A stretch of DNA of 64,000 bases from Pseudaminobacter soli (ex Li et al. 2025) (GCF_029892515.1 NZ_JARXVF010000001.1:1736001-1800000), one strand, 5' to 3'. Positions 17,601-25,731 are shown, counted from the stretch's first letter. The notes: generated by a model not told the origin, from the sequence alone. Numbers and translations: made by a program.

Positions 17601-17750
17601 TATGCCATGATGGGCGGCATCATCGCCGGCACGGCGATCACGCTGCTGTTCCTGCCCGCGCTTTACGTCGCTTGGTTCCGCCTCGAGGAGCCGGAGCCTG
17701 ATGAAGGCGGACGAGACCCGGCGGCCGAAGCAAACGGCGCGCCGGCCTGA
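14658..17750 (+). CDS. RND-family efflux permease (AcrB/HAE1-like)
   Basis: A 1030-residue inner-membrane proton antiporter starting at GTG with AAGGAGG before it. Two repeats, each with a long periplasmic loop, and twelve membrane segments are evident. The proton-relay signature DD in GLLVDDAMIAVEMM (TM4) is present, and WPGASVEETINQVTDRIEKKLEELD starts the first porter domain. The opening FNLSDWALSHRSLVWYFM and REEDPNFTIKTM are typical of the RND branch that travels with two adaptors. Substrates cannot be inferred from the sequence. A G+C-rich hairpin at 17752-17772 directly follows. Confidence 0.93.
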   Translation: MKGFNLSDWALSHRSLVWYFMLIFLVAGVFSYLHLGREEDPNFTIKTMIIQANWPGASVEETINQVTDRIEKKLEELDSLDYTRSITTAGQTIVFVNLKPTTKARLVEPTWVEVRNMMNDIRSTFPEGVQGPFFNDRFGDVFGNIYAFTSDGLTLRQLRDYVELVRSRVLTVPDAGKVELIGAQDEAIYLEFSTREIAALGLDQQAIIQSLRAQNAITPSGVVQAGPERVSVRVTGQFTSEESLKQINLRVNDRFFRLTDVATVVRGYVDPPTSLFRVNGQDAIGLAIGMKPNANLLDFGQALRNEMQKVTAELPIGVGIHLVADQPVIVKEAVSGFTRALFEAVIIVLLVSFVSLGLRAGLVVALSIPLVLAITFVVMAYLGISLQRISLGALIIALGLLVDDAMIAVEMMVARLEVGDSLRKAATFVYTSTAFPMLTGTLVTVAGFIPIGLNNSSAGEYTFTLFVVIAVSLLVSWIVAVLFAPLLGVTILPAAMKQKHEGQGRFARGFSRILRASVRRHWVTIGATILLFALSLAGFRFIQQQFFPPSDRPELIVDWNLPQNSSIAETTAEIERFEKLALAGNPDLTSWSSYIGQGAVRFVLAFDVQPANPYFGQIVIVPKDVEARDRVKASIEKTLREQFVGTDTYVKLLELGPPVGRPVQYRISGPDIQTLRAFAMEFAGVIAQNRSLTSPTYDWNEPGRVLKVDVLQDKARQLGITSQDIASSLNSVVGGTTVTQVRDATYLVNVIGRSREAERGSIETLQSLQIPTGKGEPIPLAAVANFHYDQEQPTIIRRSRIPTITVKAGIVGNAQPATVVKQLEPAVKAFTDKLPDGYGVAIAGTVEESNNSQAPIAAVVPLMLFIMVTILMVQLQSFQRLFMVVAVAPLGLIGVVAALVPSGAPLGFVAILGVLALIGILIRNSVILIVQIEELVAEGTDRWSAVIEASEHRMRPIALTAAAASLALIPIAREVFWGPMAYAMMGGIIAGTAITLLFLPALYVAWFRLEEPEPDEGGRDPAAEANGAPA

Positions 17751-17751
17751 C

Positions 17752-17772
17752 GGCCGCTCGAAATGAGCGGCC
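17752..17772. terminator. Hairpin between convergent RND and D,D-carboxypeptidase genes
   Basis: GGCCGCTC and GAGCGGCC form a perfect stem with a 5-base loop that fills the 22-base gap between two convergent stop codons. It can form in both transcripts. Confidence 0.6.
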
Positions 17773-18741
17773 TTACTCGACCGGCATTTCCGGACGGACG
17801 GGGGCTGCCGCCAGCGCCATCTCGGGCGAAGGTGCGGGCATGGAGACGGCGGGCGTCGTCGCTATCGGAGCCGCCCCACGGCTTGCCTGGGGCAGATAGC
17901 GCTCGATCAGCTGCTCGACCTCGGCATTGCGGCTGCGCGCGGTGTCGCCGCCCATGACCACCACCACCAGCTTGCGCCCATCGGCGCTGACCGAGGTGAC
18001 GATGTTGAAGCCCGACGCGCGGATATAGCCGGTCTTGATGCCGTCGACGCCCTGCACGCGGCCCAGCAGGTCATTGTGGCCGCGGATGGTCCGGCCGTTG
18101 AAGTCGAAGGACCGAGCCGAGAAATAGTTATAGTAGTGCGGGAAGCGCTTGCGCAGCGACAGCCCCAGCACCGCCATGTCGCGCGCCGTGGTCATCTGCT
18201 CGTCGTCAGGCAGGCCGGAAGCGTTGCGGAACACGGTGTTGCGCATGCCGATCTGGCGCGCCTTGGCCGTCATCATCTGCGCGAAGCGCTCTTCCGAGCC
18301 GCCAATCGTCTCACCCAGCGCGACCGCCACGTCGTTGGCCGACTTGGTGACCAGCGCGTAGATCGCCGAATCGACGTCGATGGTCTCGCCCGCGCGGAAG
18401 CCGATCTTGGTCGGCGGACGCGAGGCGGCATAGGCCGAGACCGGAATATGCGTCGTCTTGGAAAGACGGCCCGCATCCATCGCCTCGAACGTCATGTAGA
18501 GCGTCATCATCTTGGTGAGCGAGGCGGGGTAGCGCGCGGCATCCGCATTGGCCTGGTAGAGAACCTTGCCGTTGCTGCCGTCGACCACGATCACCGCGTG
18601 CCGGGTCGAGTCGCCCGACGGCTGCAGGGCCCGGACCGTGCTCAGAGTGCCTGTGGTGGTGCAGCCGGCAACGGCACCCAGGAGGAACAACAGGCAGGCA
18701 ACCTGGGAAAAGGCGGTGCGAAGGAAGGAGACGAAACGCAA
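17773..18741 (-). CDS. D-alanyl-D-alanine carboxypeptidase (PBP5/6-like serine peptidase)
   Basis: A 322-residue periplasmic enzyme that trims the terminal D-Ala of peptidoglycan stem peptides. All three active-site motifs are present: SLTK (S74-K77), SAN (S134-N136) and KTG (K236-G238). It starts at TTG with AGGA seven bases upstream, and the N-terminus ends in VAGC, so it is probably a lipoprotein (C27) rather than the usual amphipathic-tail-anchored form. The C-terminal stretch after residue 270 is Pro/Ala-rich and lacks a PBP5 beta domain. It is convergent with the RND operon. Confidence 0.9.
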   Translation of the reverse strand: MRFVSFLRTAFSQVACLLFLLGAVAGCTTTGTLSTVRALQPSGDSTRHAVIVVDGSNGKVLYQANADAARYPASLTKMMTLYMTFEAMDAGRLSKTTHIPVSAYAASRPPTKIGFRAGETIDVDSAIYALVTKSANDVAVALGETIGGSEERFAQMMTAKARQIGMRNTVFRNASGLPDDEQMTTARDMAVLGLSLRKRFPHYYNYFSARSFDFNGRTIRGHNDLLGRVQGVDGIKTGYIRASGFNIVTSVSADGRKLVVVVMGGDTARSRNAEVEQLIERYLPQASRGAAPIATTPAVSMPAPSPEMALAAAPVRPEMPVE

Positions 18742-18936
18742 GAAAGTATCCTACTGGCTTTGACGACCGGCGTTGCGGCCATAGCTCGGTAAAATTACCA
18801 CAATCCGGTTTCCGGTCCCTTAAGGATTCATGCTTTGGAACCGGGCCGGGATGGTCCGCATTGAATGCCCGGGCGGGGGTTTGAATTTTGTCGAATGTCG
18901 CCGCAAGATGGCGCACCGCCAGGGGATGGAGCAACG

Positions 18937-19569
18937 ATGTCTGAAATCGCCAGCATTGCCGCCACGATCTTCAAGCGCGCCGGCAAGGGGCGGCGCTTTG
19001 TCGTTGCCATCGCCGGGGCGCCCGGCGCCGGCAAATCCACATTGTCGCACCACCTCCTCGACCTCTTTCCCGAGGGCTCGGCGGCGATCGTGCCGATGGA
19101 CGGGTTTCATTTCGACGACGTGATCCTGCACAAGCGCGGCCTGCGAGCGCGCAAGGGAGCGCCCGAGACTTTCGACTATGCCGGCTTTGCCGCGCTGCTC
19201 AGGCGCATCCGCTCCATGGAGCCGGAGATCGCGGTGCCGGTCTTCGACCGCGGCATGGAGCTCTCGCGCGCCGGCGCCTCGATCATCGATTCGGACGTGA
19301 AGTTCGTTCTAGTGGAAGGCAACTACCTGCTTCTCGACGAAGAGCCGTGGAACGAGCTGTCGTCCTTCTTCGACTTCGCCATCTTTCTCGACCTGCCGCG
19401 CAACGAACTCGAGCGGCGGCTGATGCTGCGCTGGCTCGAGCACGGCAAAACCGACGACGAGGCACGCCACTGGATCGCCACCAATGACGCGCCCAATATC
19501 GAGCGGGTGATGGAGAAGCGACGCCCCGCCGACCTGGTCATCCAGAGCATCGCGCTGACGGAAGCTTAG
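18937..19569 (+). CDS. P-loop nucleoside/sugar kinase-like protein (YggC/FrcK-like)
   Basis: A 210-residue cytosolic kinase. The ATG at 18937 has GGAG five bases upstream; the longer frame from 18865 lacks support. The P-loop is GAPGAGKST (about residues 25-33), followed by PMDGFHFDD, as in the uridine kinase/pantothenate kinase fold, then LVEGNYLLLDEEPW and a LID-like region with RRLMLRWLEHGKTDDEA. The closest described groups are YggC and the FrcK protein of fructose-uptake operons, with unproven substrates. No transporter gene is adjacent. It is divergent from the D,D-carboxypeptidase gene. Confidence 0.8.
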   Translation: MSEIASIAATIFKRAGKGRRFVVAIAGAPGAGKSTLSHHLLDLFPEGSAAIVPMDGFHFDDVILHKRGLRARKGAPETFDYAGFAALLRRIRSMEPEIAVPVFDRGMELSRAGASIIDSDVKFVLVEGNYLLLDEEPWNELSSFFDFAIFLDLPRNELERRLMLRWLEHGKTDDEARHWIATNDAPNIERVMEKRRPADLVIQSIALTEA

Positions 19570-19578
19570 AGCGGGGTT

Positions 19579-20283
19579 TCACCCGCGCGGGGGGATCTCC
19601 AGACCGCGCTGCACAGCCGGGCGGGCAAGGCCCTGTTCGAGCCAGCGGGCGACATTGGCGAAGCTGTCGAAGCCGACGAGTTCGCGCGCCTCATAGAAGC
19701 CGATCAGATTGCGCATCCAGCCGAGCAGCGAAACGTCGGCGATGGTGAACTCGTCATCCATGATCCACTGGCGGCCGGCGAGCCGCTTGTCCAGAACGCC
19801 GATCAGGCGGCGGGATTCATCGCGATAGCGCTCCAGCGGCCGCTTGTCCTCGATGCTGCGGCCGGCGAATTTGTGGAAGAAGCCGAGCTGGCCGAACATC
19901 GGCCCGACATTTGCCATCTGGAAGAACACCCACTGGATGGTCTCGTAGCGACGCGCCGCATCCGCCGGGATGAGTTTGCCGGTCTTTTCGGCGAGATAGA
20001 CCAGGATGGCGCCCGATTCGAACAAGACAAGCGGCTTGCCGTCGGGGCCGTTGGGATCGAGGATCGCGGGGATCTTGCCGTTGGGGTTGAGCGACAGGAA
20101 TTCCGGCGTCCAGGATTCGTCCTTGCCGATGTTCACCGTATGCGCCTCGTAAGGCAGGCCCATCTCCTCCAGCGCAATCGACACCTTCACGCCGTTGGGC
20201 GTCGGGAAGAAGTAGAGCTGCAGCCGGTCGGGGTGCGTGGCCGGCCAGCGGGTGGTGATCGGAAAGGCGGAAAGATCGGTCAT
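19579..20283 (-). CDS. Glutathione S-transferase family protein (YghU/YfcG-like)
   Basis: A 234-residue thioredoxin-fold GST. The start at 20283 has CAGGG before it and gives MTDLSAFPITTRWPATHPDRLQLYFFPTPNG. The N-terminal domain has LNPNGKIPAILDPNGPDGKPLVLFESGAIL, with the conserved cis-Pro and the ES pair that binds glutathione. The C-terminal helical domain starts near residue 105 and has the DEFTIADVSLLGWMRN motif. Family members act on disulfides or organic peroxides with glutathione. It lies 107 bases downstream of the NodE-like synthase gene on the same strand and could be cotranscribed. Confidence 0.9.
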   Translation of the reverse strand: MTDLSAFPITTRWPATHPDRLQLYFFPTPNGVKVSIALEEMGLPYEAHTVNIGKDESWTPEFLSLNPNGKIPAILDPNGPDGKPLVLFESGAILVYLAEKTGKLIPADAARRYETIQWVFFQMANVGPMFGQLGFFHKFAGRSIEDKRPLERYRDESRRLIGVLDKRLAGRQWIMDDEFTIADVSLLGWMRNLIGFYEARELVGFDSFANVARWLEQGLARPAVQRGLEIPPRG

Positions 20284-20390
20284 GGAATTCCCTGATCGGT
20301 TGGGAGGATGGGGTAATCGCGCCGGGCGGCGCTGCGCGAACCGCTTTCTACCATGCCGGCGCGGACTTGCCACGCCGGCATCCAGACCGA

Positions 20391-21602
20391 TCACATAGCC
20401 TTGAAAGCGAGCACCGCATTGGTGCCGCCGAAGGCAAAGCCATTGCTGATGGCGGCGCGCACCTCGCGCGAGCGGGCGACATTGGGCGTAACGTCGAGAT
20501 CGCAGGCGGCGTCCTTCTCGCGATAGTTCGCGGTCGGCGGCACCAGCCCCTCGCGGATCGCCATGACGCAGGCGATCATCTCCAGCCCGCCCGAAGCGCC
20601 CATGCAATGGGCATGCATCGACTTGGTCGAGGAAACCGACAGCCGGTCGGCATGGGCGCCGAACACCCGGCGGATCGCCGCCGTCTCGATCTCGTCATTG
20701 GCCTTGGTGCCGGTGCCGTGGGCGTTGACATAGTCGACGTCCTCGGGCCTCAAGCCCGCTTCGGCAAGGCACGCCTGCATGGCGGCCGCGGGGCCCTCGA
20801 CGGTGGGCGAGACGATGTCGGAGGCGTCGGCCGACATGCCCGAGCCGGCAAGCTCGGCCAGGATCGTGGCGCCGCGCGCCATCGCATGCTCGTAGGTTTC
20901 GAGCACGGCCACGCCAGCGCCCTCGCCGATTACCAGCCCGTCGCGGTCGGCCGAGAACGGCCGGCAGGTCTCGCGGGCGAGAGCGCGCAGCGCTTCCCAG
21001 CCCTTGAGGACGCCATAGGCCAGCGGCGCGTCGGTGCCGCCGGCCACCATCACGTCTGCGCGGCCGAGGCGAATCTGGTCGGCAGCGAGCGCTATCGCAT
21101 GATTGGACGAGGCGCAGGCCGAGGTGACGCCGAAAACAGGACCGCGCAGGCCATGCGCCATGCTGACCTGACCTGCCGGCGCGCTCGGCATGATGCGCGG
21201 CACGGCGAAGATATTGGCGCGCGTGCGGCCCTCGATGAACAGGCCGCGGTAATTGTCCTCGATGGTTTCGGCGCCGAAGATGCCCGTGCCGATGGCCGCG
21301 CCGATCCGCGAGGTGTTGCTTTCGTCGACCTTCACGCCGGCCTGGGCGATGGCCTCGCCGGCCGCAAGGATCGCAAGGAGGGCGTAGCGGTCCATGGTGA
21401 CCAGGCGCTTCTTCTCGATGCCGTGTTCCGGCAGCTGCTTGATCTCTCCGCCGACGCGCACCTTCAGTTCGTACAGAGGTGCGGTGGTGATCTCGCCGAT
21501 GCTGGAACGACCGGCGCGCATGGCTTCCCAGATCGCAGGGGCGCTGGTGCCGAGCCCGCACAAGCCGCCGAGCCCGGTGATGACGATACGCGTGCGGGCC
21601 AT
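20391..21602 (-). CDS. Beta-ketoacyl-ACP synthase, NodE-like
   Basis: A 403-residue condensing enzyme of the KAS I/II family. The catalytic triad is present: C163 in [13 protein letters not shown]295 in NAHGTGT and H332 in [12 protein letters not shown], where housekeeping FabF enzymes usually have KSMTGH. From recalled family sequences, [16 protein letters not shown] at the N-terminus, the KSMHAHC block and [20 protein letters not shown] strongly resemble nodulation protein NodE. It starts one base after the stop of a NodF-like carrier protein gene (TGACATG), so the pair is translationally coupled. The likely job is elongation of a special fatty acyl chain on that carrier. No nod box is evident, so this may be a chromosomal relative rather than a symbiosis gene. 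Confidence 0.88.
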   Translation of the reverse strand: MARTRIVITGLGGLCGLGTSAPAIWEAMRAGRSSIGEITTAPLYELKVRVGGEIKQLPEHGIEKKRLVTMDRYALLAILAAGEAIAQAGVKVDESNTSRIGAAIGTGIFGAETIEDNYRGLFIEGRTRANIFAVPRIMPSAPAGQVSMAHGLRGPVFGVTSACASSNHAIALAADQIRLGRADVMVAGGTDAPLAYGVLKGWEALRALARETCRPFSADRDGLVIGEGAGVAVLETYEHAMARGATILAELAGSGMSADASDIVSPTVEGPAAAMQACLAEAGLRPEDVDYVNAHGTGTKANDEIETAAIRRVFGAHADRLSVSSTKSMHAHCMGASGGLEMIACVMAIREGLVPPTANYREKDAACDLDVTPNVARSREVRAAISNGFAFGGTNAVLAFKAM

Positions 21603-21603
21603 G

Positions 21604-21858
21604 TCAGGCCTTGGCGCTGATCAGGTCGCGCACGGCGGCGACCATGTCGCCGACATTCTTGAGATTGCTCCAGGCCTCGACGGTGTTCATCTCGATCTCG
21701 ATGCCATAGGCCTCCTCGATGTCGAAGATGATTTCGGTCAGCTCGAGCGAGTGGATGCCCAGCGCAGTGAGCTCCGTTTCCGGCGTGAGCTCACCGCCGT
21801 CCATGTCGGCATGGGCCTTGATCTTCTCGATGATTTCCTGCGAAAGCTGATCCGCCAT
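21604..21858 (-). CDS. Acyl carrier protein, NodF-like
   Basis: An 84-residue carrier protein. The phosphopantetheine serine is S37 in [10 protein letters not shown]. The residue before it is His (codon CAC), where nearly all carrier proteins have the Asp of the DSL motif. MADQL at the start and [21 protein letters not shown] toward the C-terminus (residues about 51-71) resemble NodF, not the housekeeping AcpP or the lipid A-specific AcpXL. It is followed one base later by the NodE-like synthase gene. The pair would build or transfer an unusual acyl chain. The promoter region 21859-22200 shows no nod box that I recognise. Confidence 0.88.
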   Translation of the reverse strand: MADQLSQEIIEKIKAHADMDGGELTPETELTALGIHSLELTEIIFDIEEAYGIEIEMNTVEAWSNLKNVGDMVAAVRDLISAKA

Positions 21859-22200
21859 ACGGCCTCCCCCAGACGTTGGGCGTTCTCAATTCGAACGCCG
21901 CCATGTTTCTCGTGCGCTTCGCAACGACCAACCGCAGCCACATCTACTCGAAATAAACCAAGCGATGACGGCAAGAAGCTGATGTTTATCTATAGAAAGC
22001 GAAATGGCGGGAGGCAACCGGGGCGTCCGTCAAAAGCAGCATGGAAACTGAAATGAAAGTAGAGGAGATCATCGCCGTGCCTACCGACCCGTCAACCGCC
22101 CTCCAGCCGCGCATGCAGCGCGTATCGGGAGGCGGACAGCTGTCGGTGCGGCAAAGCTGGTGACCGCGCATCAACCCGTGCGCTGAGGGAGGAGAACGAC
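21859..22200. other. Intergenic region between NodF-like and DUF1272 genes
   Basis: A 342-base divergent gap. It holds the ribosome-binding region of the carrier-protein gene, an A+T-richer stretch at about 21940-22010 suited to promoters, and a 40-codon ATG-started frame at 22041-22163 that I cannot support as a gene. GGGAGGAGAACGAC before 22201 is the ribosome-binding site of the DUF1272 gene. Confidence 0.4.
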
Positions 22201-22461
22201 ATGCTGGAACTGCGCCCCAACTGCGAATGCTGCGACAAGGATCTGCCGCCCGAGGCGACGGATGCCATGATCTGCACCTTCGAATGCACCTTCTGCGCCG
22301 ATTGCGTCGAAGGCGTGCTCGGCGGCACCTGCCCCAATTGCGGCGGCAACTTCACGCAACGGCCGATCCGGCCCGCCGCGCTGCTGGCAAAACACCCCGC
22401 CTCGACCCGCCGCGTGTTGAAGGCAGAAGGCTGCAGCCCGAAGGGCAGCAAGGCGACCTGA
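22201..22461 (+). CDS. DUF1272 small cysteine-rich protein
   Basis: An 86-residue soluble protein with four Cys pairs in a zinc-ribbon-like pattern: CECC near residue 9, CTFECTFCADC at about 25-35, and CPNCGG at about 46. It matches the DUF1272 family, which is short and of unknown function, and probably binds zinc. GGGAGGAG before the ATG is a strong ribosome-binding site. It stands alone between divergent and convergent neighbours. Confidence 0.85.
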   Translation: MLELRPNCECCDKDLPPEATDAMICTFECTFCADCVEGVLGGTCPNCGGNFTQRPIRPAALLAKHPASTRRVLKAEGCSPKGSKAT

Positions 22462-22515
22462 GGGCTCTCTGAGATATAAGCCAGTGCCGCCGCTCGTCCC
22501 TTCGAGCCTGCCCTT

Positions 22516-23007
22516 TCACTTGGCGGGCTTGGCGGCGGCTGCGTAGATGATGACGCTCTTCTGGCCGTTGAACTCGACGGCCAGCACATCCCGCATCAGC
22601 ACCGCATGCGAATCGATGGCGTGGAAGAGCATCGCGTTGCCCTCGAGATCCTTGCGCAGGGCGCCGACCTCTTTCTCATGCTCCTTGAGCTTGGCGTCGA
22701 TCTTGGGCGGCAGTCCCTTTTTGACGACGTCCGGCAGGAAGACGATCTCGACCTTTTCGAGGTCGGAGGTCTTGCGCACCTCGCTGCTGGCGGCGGCCGA
22801 ATTCTCGATCGCCGCGATGATGCGATCGGCGTCGACCTCGGCCTGCGCCTGCTCTTCCTGAACTTGCGACCCTATGATCTTGTCGATGGCCTTCTGGTTT
22901 TCCAGGCCTTGCGCCATCAGCGCCACGCTGGGCGTCAGGGCGACAAGGAAGGCAAACACCGCGACCATACGCGTCCATATCGCGTCGCGGCTCATCGAGA
23001 TCGTCAT
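22516..23007 (-). CDS. Hypothetical secreted protein
   Basis: A 163-residue protein starting MTISMSRDAIW at 23007; GAGGAACG lies before this start, so the in-frame ATG at 23031 is less likely. A signal peptide or membrane anchor covers residues 10-35 (MVAVFAFLVALTPSVALMAQG). The rest is a helical, charged stretch (about 40-120) and ends with a short beta-rich part (DVLAVEFNGQKSVIIYAAAA). I do not recognise a family. It is probably periplasmic. Confidence 0.65.
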   Translation of the reverse strand: MTISMSRDAIWTRMVAVFAFLVALTPSVALMAQGLENQKAIDKIIGSQVQEEQAQAEVDADRIIAAIENSAAASSEVRKTSDLEKVEIVFLPDVVKKGLPPKIDAKLKEHEKEVGALRKDLEGNAMLFHAIDSHAVLMRDVLAVEFNGQKSVIIYAAAAKPAK

Positions 23008-23338
23008 CAATCGTTCCTCGTAAGCTGTCATTGTGAAGCTGGCGGCTTGCGCACCTACCGAACCAAACGAACGCTATCGGGGTCAAGTTCCCCCAAACCG
23101 GACGGTTGATCCGATTTGGGGGCTGCCCGTCTCACGAATTCGGCATCGAAGGCAAGAGGCCTCCGCGCCTTGCGCGACAGCTTCGATGCCGTCGCCAGCT
23201 ACGGAGCCTGAAGACCATGCCAGCGACTCTCGCGCGCCGATGGCGAGCTTCTGACCTGCGAGCCGGCGACGGTGCTGCCGATGGCGCAACGCTATTTCTT
23301 GTTCTAGGAAAGCAGCGGATTGATCGTGGGAGGTAAGC
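23008..23338. other. Gap with a possible decayed coding remnant
   Basis: No intact gene is present. Two short rightward frames read like pieces of one protein: GLRALRDSFDAVASYGA (stop at about 23209-23211) and then [21 protein letters not shown] ending at a TAG near 23306-23308. They could be the tail of a frameshifted gene, but I cannot name it. GGGAGG at 23329 is the ribosome-binding site of the PhzF-like gene. Confidence 0.3.
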
Positions 23339-24127
23339 ATGAAGCTCGAAATGTTCCAGGTGGATGCCTTCACCGACAAGGTGTTTTCCGGCCATTCGGC
23401 CGCCGTCGTGCTTCTCGACGACTGGCTGCCCGACGCGGTGCTGCAAGGCATCGCGCTTGAGAACAATCTGGCCGAGACGGCATTTTTGAAGCCGAAGGGC
23501 GAGCAGTGGGAAATCCGCTGGTTCACGCCCGCCGAGGAGGTTCCCTTCTGCGGCCACGCAACACTTGCCTCGGCCTGCGCCCTGCATCGCCGCAAGGGCA
23601 TCGAGCGCGCAATGCGGTTTTCGACGCGGCAGGTCGGCGACCTCGTCGTCACGCCCGAGGGCGGCAGCTACCGGATGGACATTCCAAGGTTCGATCCGGA
23701 TTTCGACATTCCGGCAGATGCGCTGATCAACGACATGCGGACGGATGCCTGGGTGCAGACCTTCCGCAACCGCGAGAACTTCTTTGCGGAACTCGCTTCG
23801 GAGGCCGACGTGCTGGCCTTCCGGCCCGACCTGCCGCGCATTGCCGAACTCGGCTCCTTCGGCTTCTGCATCACGGCGCGCGGCGAGACGAGCGATTTCG
23901 TTTCGCGCTATTTCGCGCCGGGCGCGGGCATCCCCGAAGACCCGGTGACGGGATCGACCCATGCAACGCTTGCGCCCTATTGGGCGCAGAAGCTCGGCAA
24001 GACGCATCTGGCCGCGCGGCAGCTTTCTGCGCGCGGCGGCACGCTTGCCTGCGAGGTTGCAGCCGAACGCGTCTACCTCACGGGCGATGCTGTGATTTTC
24101 ATGGATGCGCAGATCCACATCCCGTGA
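23339..24127 (+). CDS. PhzF-family isomerase
   Basis: A 262-residue protein of the diaminopimelate-epimerase-like PhzF fold. The presumed catalytic Glu is E46 in ENNLAETAFL; FTPAEEVPFCGHATLASA and GIPEDPVTGSTHATLAPYW are the two phosphate-type loops typical of the family. GGGAGG precedes the ATG. PhzF in phenazine producers isomerises DHHA, but most homologues, like this one with no phenazine genes nearby, have unknown metabolic roles. Confidence 0.9.
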   Translation: MKLEMFQVDAFTDKVFSGHSAAVVLLDDWLPDAVLQGIALENNLAETAFLKPKGEQWEIRWFTPAEEVPFCGHATLASACALHRRKGIERAMRFSTRQVGDLVVTPEGGSYRMDIPRFDPDFDIPADALINDMRTDAWVQTFRNRENFFAELASEADVLAFRPDLPRIAELGSFGFCITARGETSDFVSRYFAPGAGIPEDPVTGSTHATLAPYWAQKLGKTHLAARQLSARGGTLACEVAAERVYLTGDAVIFMDAQIHIP

Positions 24128-24334
24128 AGCGCTTGCGAAGCGGCAGAGCAGGGACACTCGCCTCCCCTGGCGTTATGTCCCGGTATCTGTGGACCGCGAC
24201 CTGATGCCACGCCGCCGAAGCTGGACAGCCCTTTTGCAATTGTTATCTTCGCGCCGCACCTAAAATCCGTAAGGCAGACCCCCTTGCACCTCCGACAAGG
24301 CGCGGGATTGCCCAATCATTTCGAGGAGTTCTGC

Positions 24335-24880
24335 ATGCTCGGGAAAAAAGTTCCCTCCGTCACCTTCCGCACGCGCGTTCGCGACGAGTCCGTTGGCGGC
24401 CCGAACCCGTTCCGCTGGGAAGACAAGACCTCGGCCGACTATTTCGGCGGCAAGCGCGTCATCCTGTTCTCGCTGCCGGGCGCCTTCACCCCGACCTGCT
24501 CGACCTACCAGCTGCCGGATTTCGAGAAGCTGCACGGCGAGTTCAAGGATCTGGGCGTCGACGAGATCTACTGCATCTCGGTCAACGACGCCTTCGTCAT
24601 GAACGCCTGGGGCAAGTCGCAGAACCTCGAGAACGTCAAGCTTATCCCGGACGGCTCGGGCGAGTTCACCCGCAAGATGGGCATGCTCGTTGCCAAGGAC
24701 AATCTCGGCTTCGGCATGCGCTCGTGGCGCTATGCCGCCGTCATCAATGACGGCGTCGTCGAGAAGTGGTTCGAGGAAGAAGGCTACTCCGACAACTGCG
24801 AGAGCGATCCGTATGGCGTCTCCTCGCCGCAGAACATCCTCGAGGCGCTCAAGAAGGGCGACGTCGCCGAAGCTGCCTGA
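24335..24880 (+). CDS. Peroxiredoxin, Prx5 type
   Basis: A 181-residue thiol peroxidase. The start at 24335 has GAGGAG upstream; the longer frame from 24284 is not supported. The peroxidatic Cys is C55 in PGAFTPTCSTYQLP. Other cysteines (CISV at about 78 and DNCESD near the end) could resolve the disulfide. It reduces H2O2 and organic peroxides, probably with glutathione/glutaredoxin or thioredoxin, and is a stand-alone gene followed by a clear terminator. Confidence 0.92.
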   Translation: MLGKKVPSVTFRTRVRDESVGGPNPFRWEDKTSADYFGGKRVILFSLPGAFTPTCSTYQLPDFEKLHGEFKDLGVDEIYCISVNDAFVMNAWGKSQNLENVKLIPDGSGEFTRKMGMLVAKDNLGFGMRSWRYAAVINDGVVEKWFEEEGYSDNCESDPYGVSSPQNILEALKKGDVAEAA

Positions 24881-24904
24881 TCATCGGCAGTAGGTTCGAC
24901 ACCA

Positions 24905-24937
24905 ACCCCGGCCGCGACCCGCGCGCCGGGGTTTTTC
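24905..24937 (+). terminator. Rho-independent terminator after peroxiredoxin
   Basis: ACCCCGGC and GCCGGGGT pair over a G+C-rich loop and are followed by TTTTCTTT, about 25 bases after the peroxiredoxin stop codon. Confidence 0.75.
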
Positions 24938-25003
24938 TTTGCCATCGCGAGGCGCTTGGCCTAGCCTGCCGCAAAAGCCATTTGATGACCTACGCATAGT
25001 TCC

Positions 25004-25597
25004 ATGGATCAAGCCACTCACAGCGTCGCGGAAGTGTTTCCGCATATCCGCATCGTCATGGGCATGGTGGTGGGCCTCGGTCTCACCCGGCTCCTGTCCG
25101 GCATCGCCCGCATCGTGCAGCACCCGCGCGGCTACGCGCTCTATCCGGTGCACCTTGCCTGGGTCGGCATGGTGTTTTTGATGCTGGTGCATTTCTGGTG
25201 GTGGGAATTCGGCCTGTACCACATCGAAAACTGGACTTTCGGAAAATATCTCTTCCTGATCGGCTATTCGACGGCCCTCTTCCTCATGTGCGCTCTGCTG
25301 TTTCCCGACAGCATGCTGGACTACAAGAGCTATGAGGAGTTCTTCATTTCGCGCAGGACGTGGTTCTTCGGGCTCTTGGCGGCGACCTTCGTGCTCGACG
25401 TCATCGACACCCTGCTCAAGGGCGAGGCGCATTTCGCACACTTTGGCTACGAATATCTCCTTCGCACACCGATCTTCCTGGCGCTCTGCGTTGCGGCGAT
25501 CTTCACCACCAGCAGGACGTTCCACATCCTGTTCGTCTCGGCTGCGCTGGCCTACCAGGTTTCCTGGATCCTGCGCCTGTTCGACACCATTGCGTGA
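25004..25597 (+). CDS. Hypothetical integral membrane protein
   Basis: A 197-residue protein with five or six membrane segments (about residues 17-37, 49-67, 79-99, 118-136, 149-166 and 168-188). An aromatic-rich stretch WVGMVFLMLVHFWWWEF lies in the second segment. I recognise no named family and no catalytic motif. It stands alone between the peroxiredoxin and class II aldolase genes. The ribosome-binding site is weak, so the start is uncertain. Confidence 0.7.
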   Translation: MDQATHSVAEVFPHIRIVMGMVVGLGLTRLLSGIARIVQHPRGYALYPVHLAWVGMVFLMLVHFWWWEFGLYHIENWTFGKYLFLIGYSTALFLMCALLFPDSMLDYKSYEEFFISRRTWFFGLLAATFVLDVIDTLLKGEAHFAHFGYEYLLRTPIFLALCVAAIFTTSRTFHILFVSAALAYQVSWILRLFDTIA

Positions 25598-25731
25598 ACG
25601 GCCGGCGCGGCGGGCTCGCTGTGGACCAGCAGCAGCGCAGCGCTTGAGGCAGGGCGCAAATCCGGTTGCGGCGAGGCAACCGGCAGGGCATCCTCCTCTC
25701 AAACGGAACGAAGACTCCGAGGGGAGAAACC

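Noticed and set aside
22041-22163. 40-codon small reading frame before the DUF1272 gene
   Set aside because: No good ribosome-binding site, no recognisable motif, and it may simply be leader sequence.
21859-22200. nod box upstream of the NodF-like gene
   Set aside because: I scanned for the conserved ATC-N9-GAT arrangement and found no convincing match.
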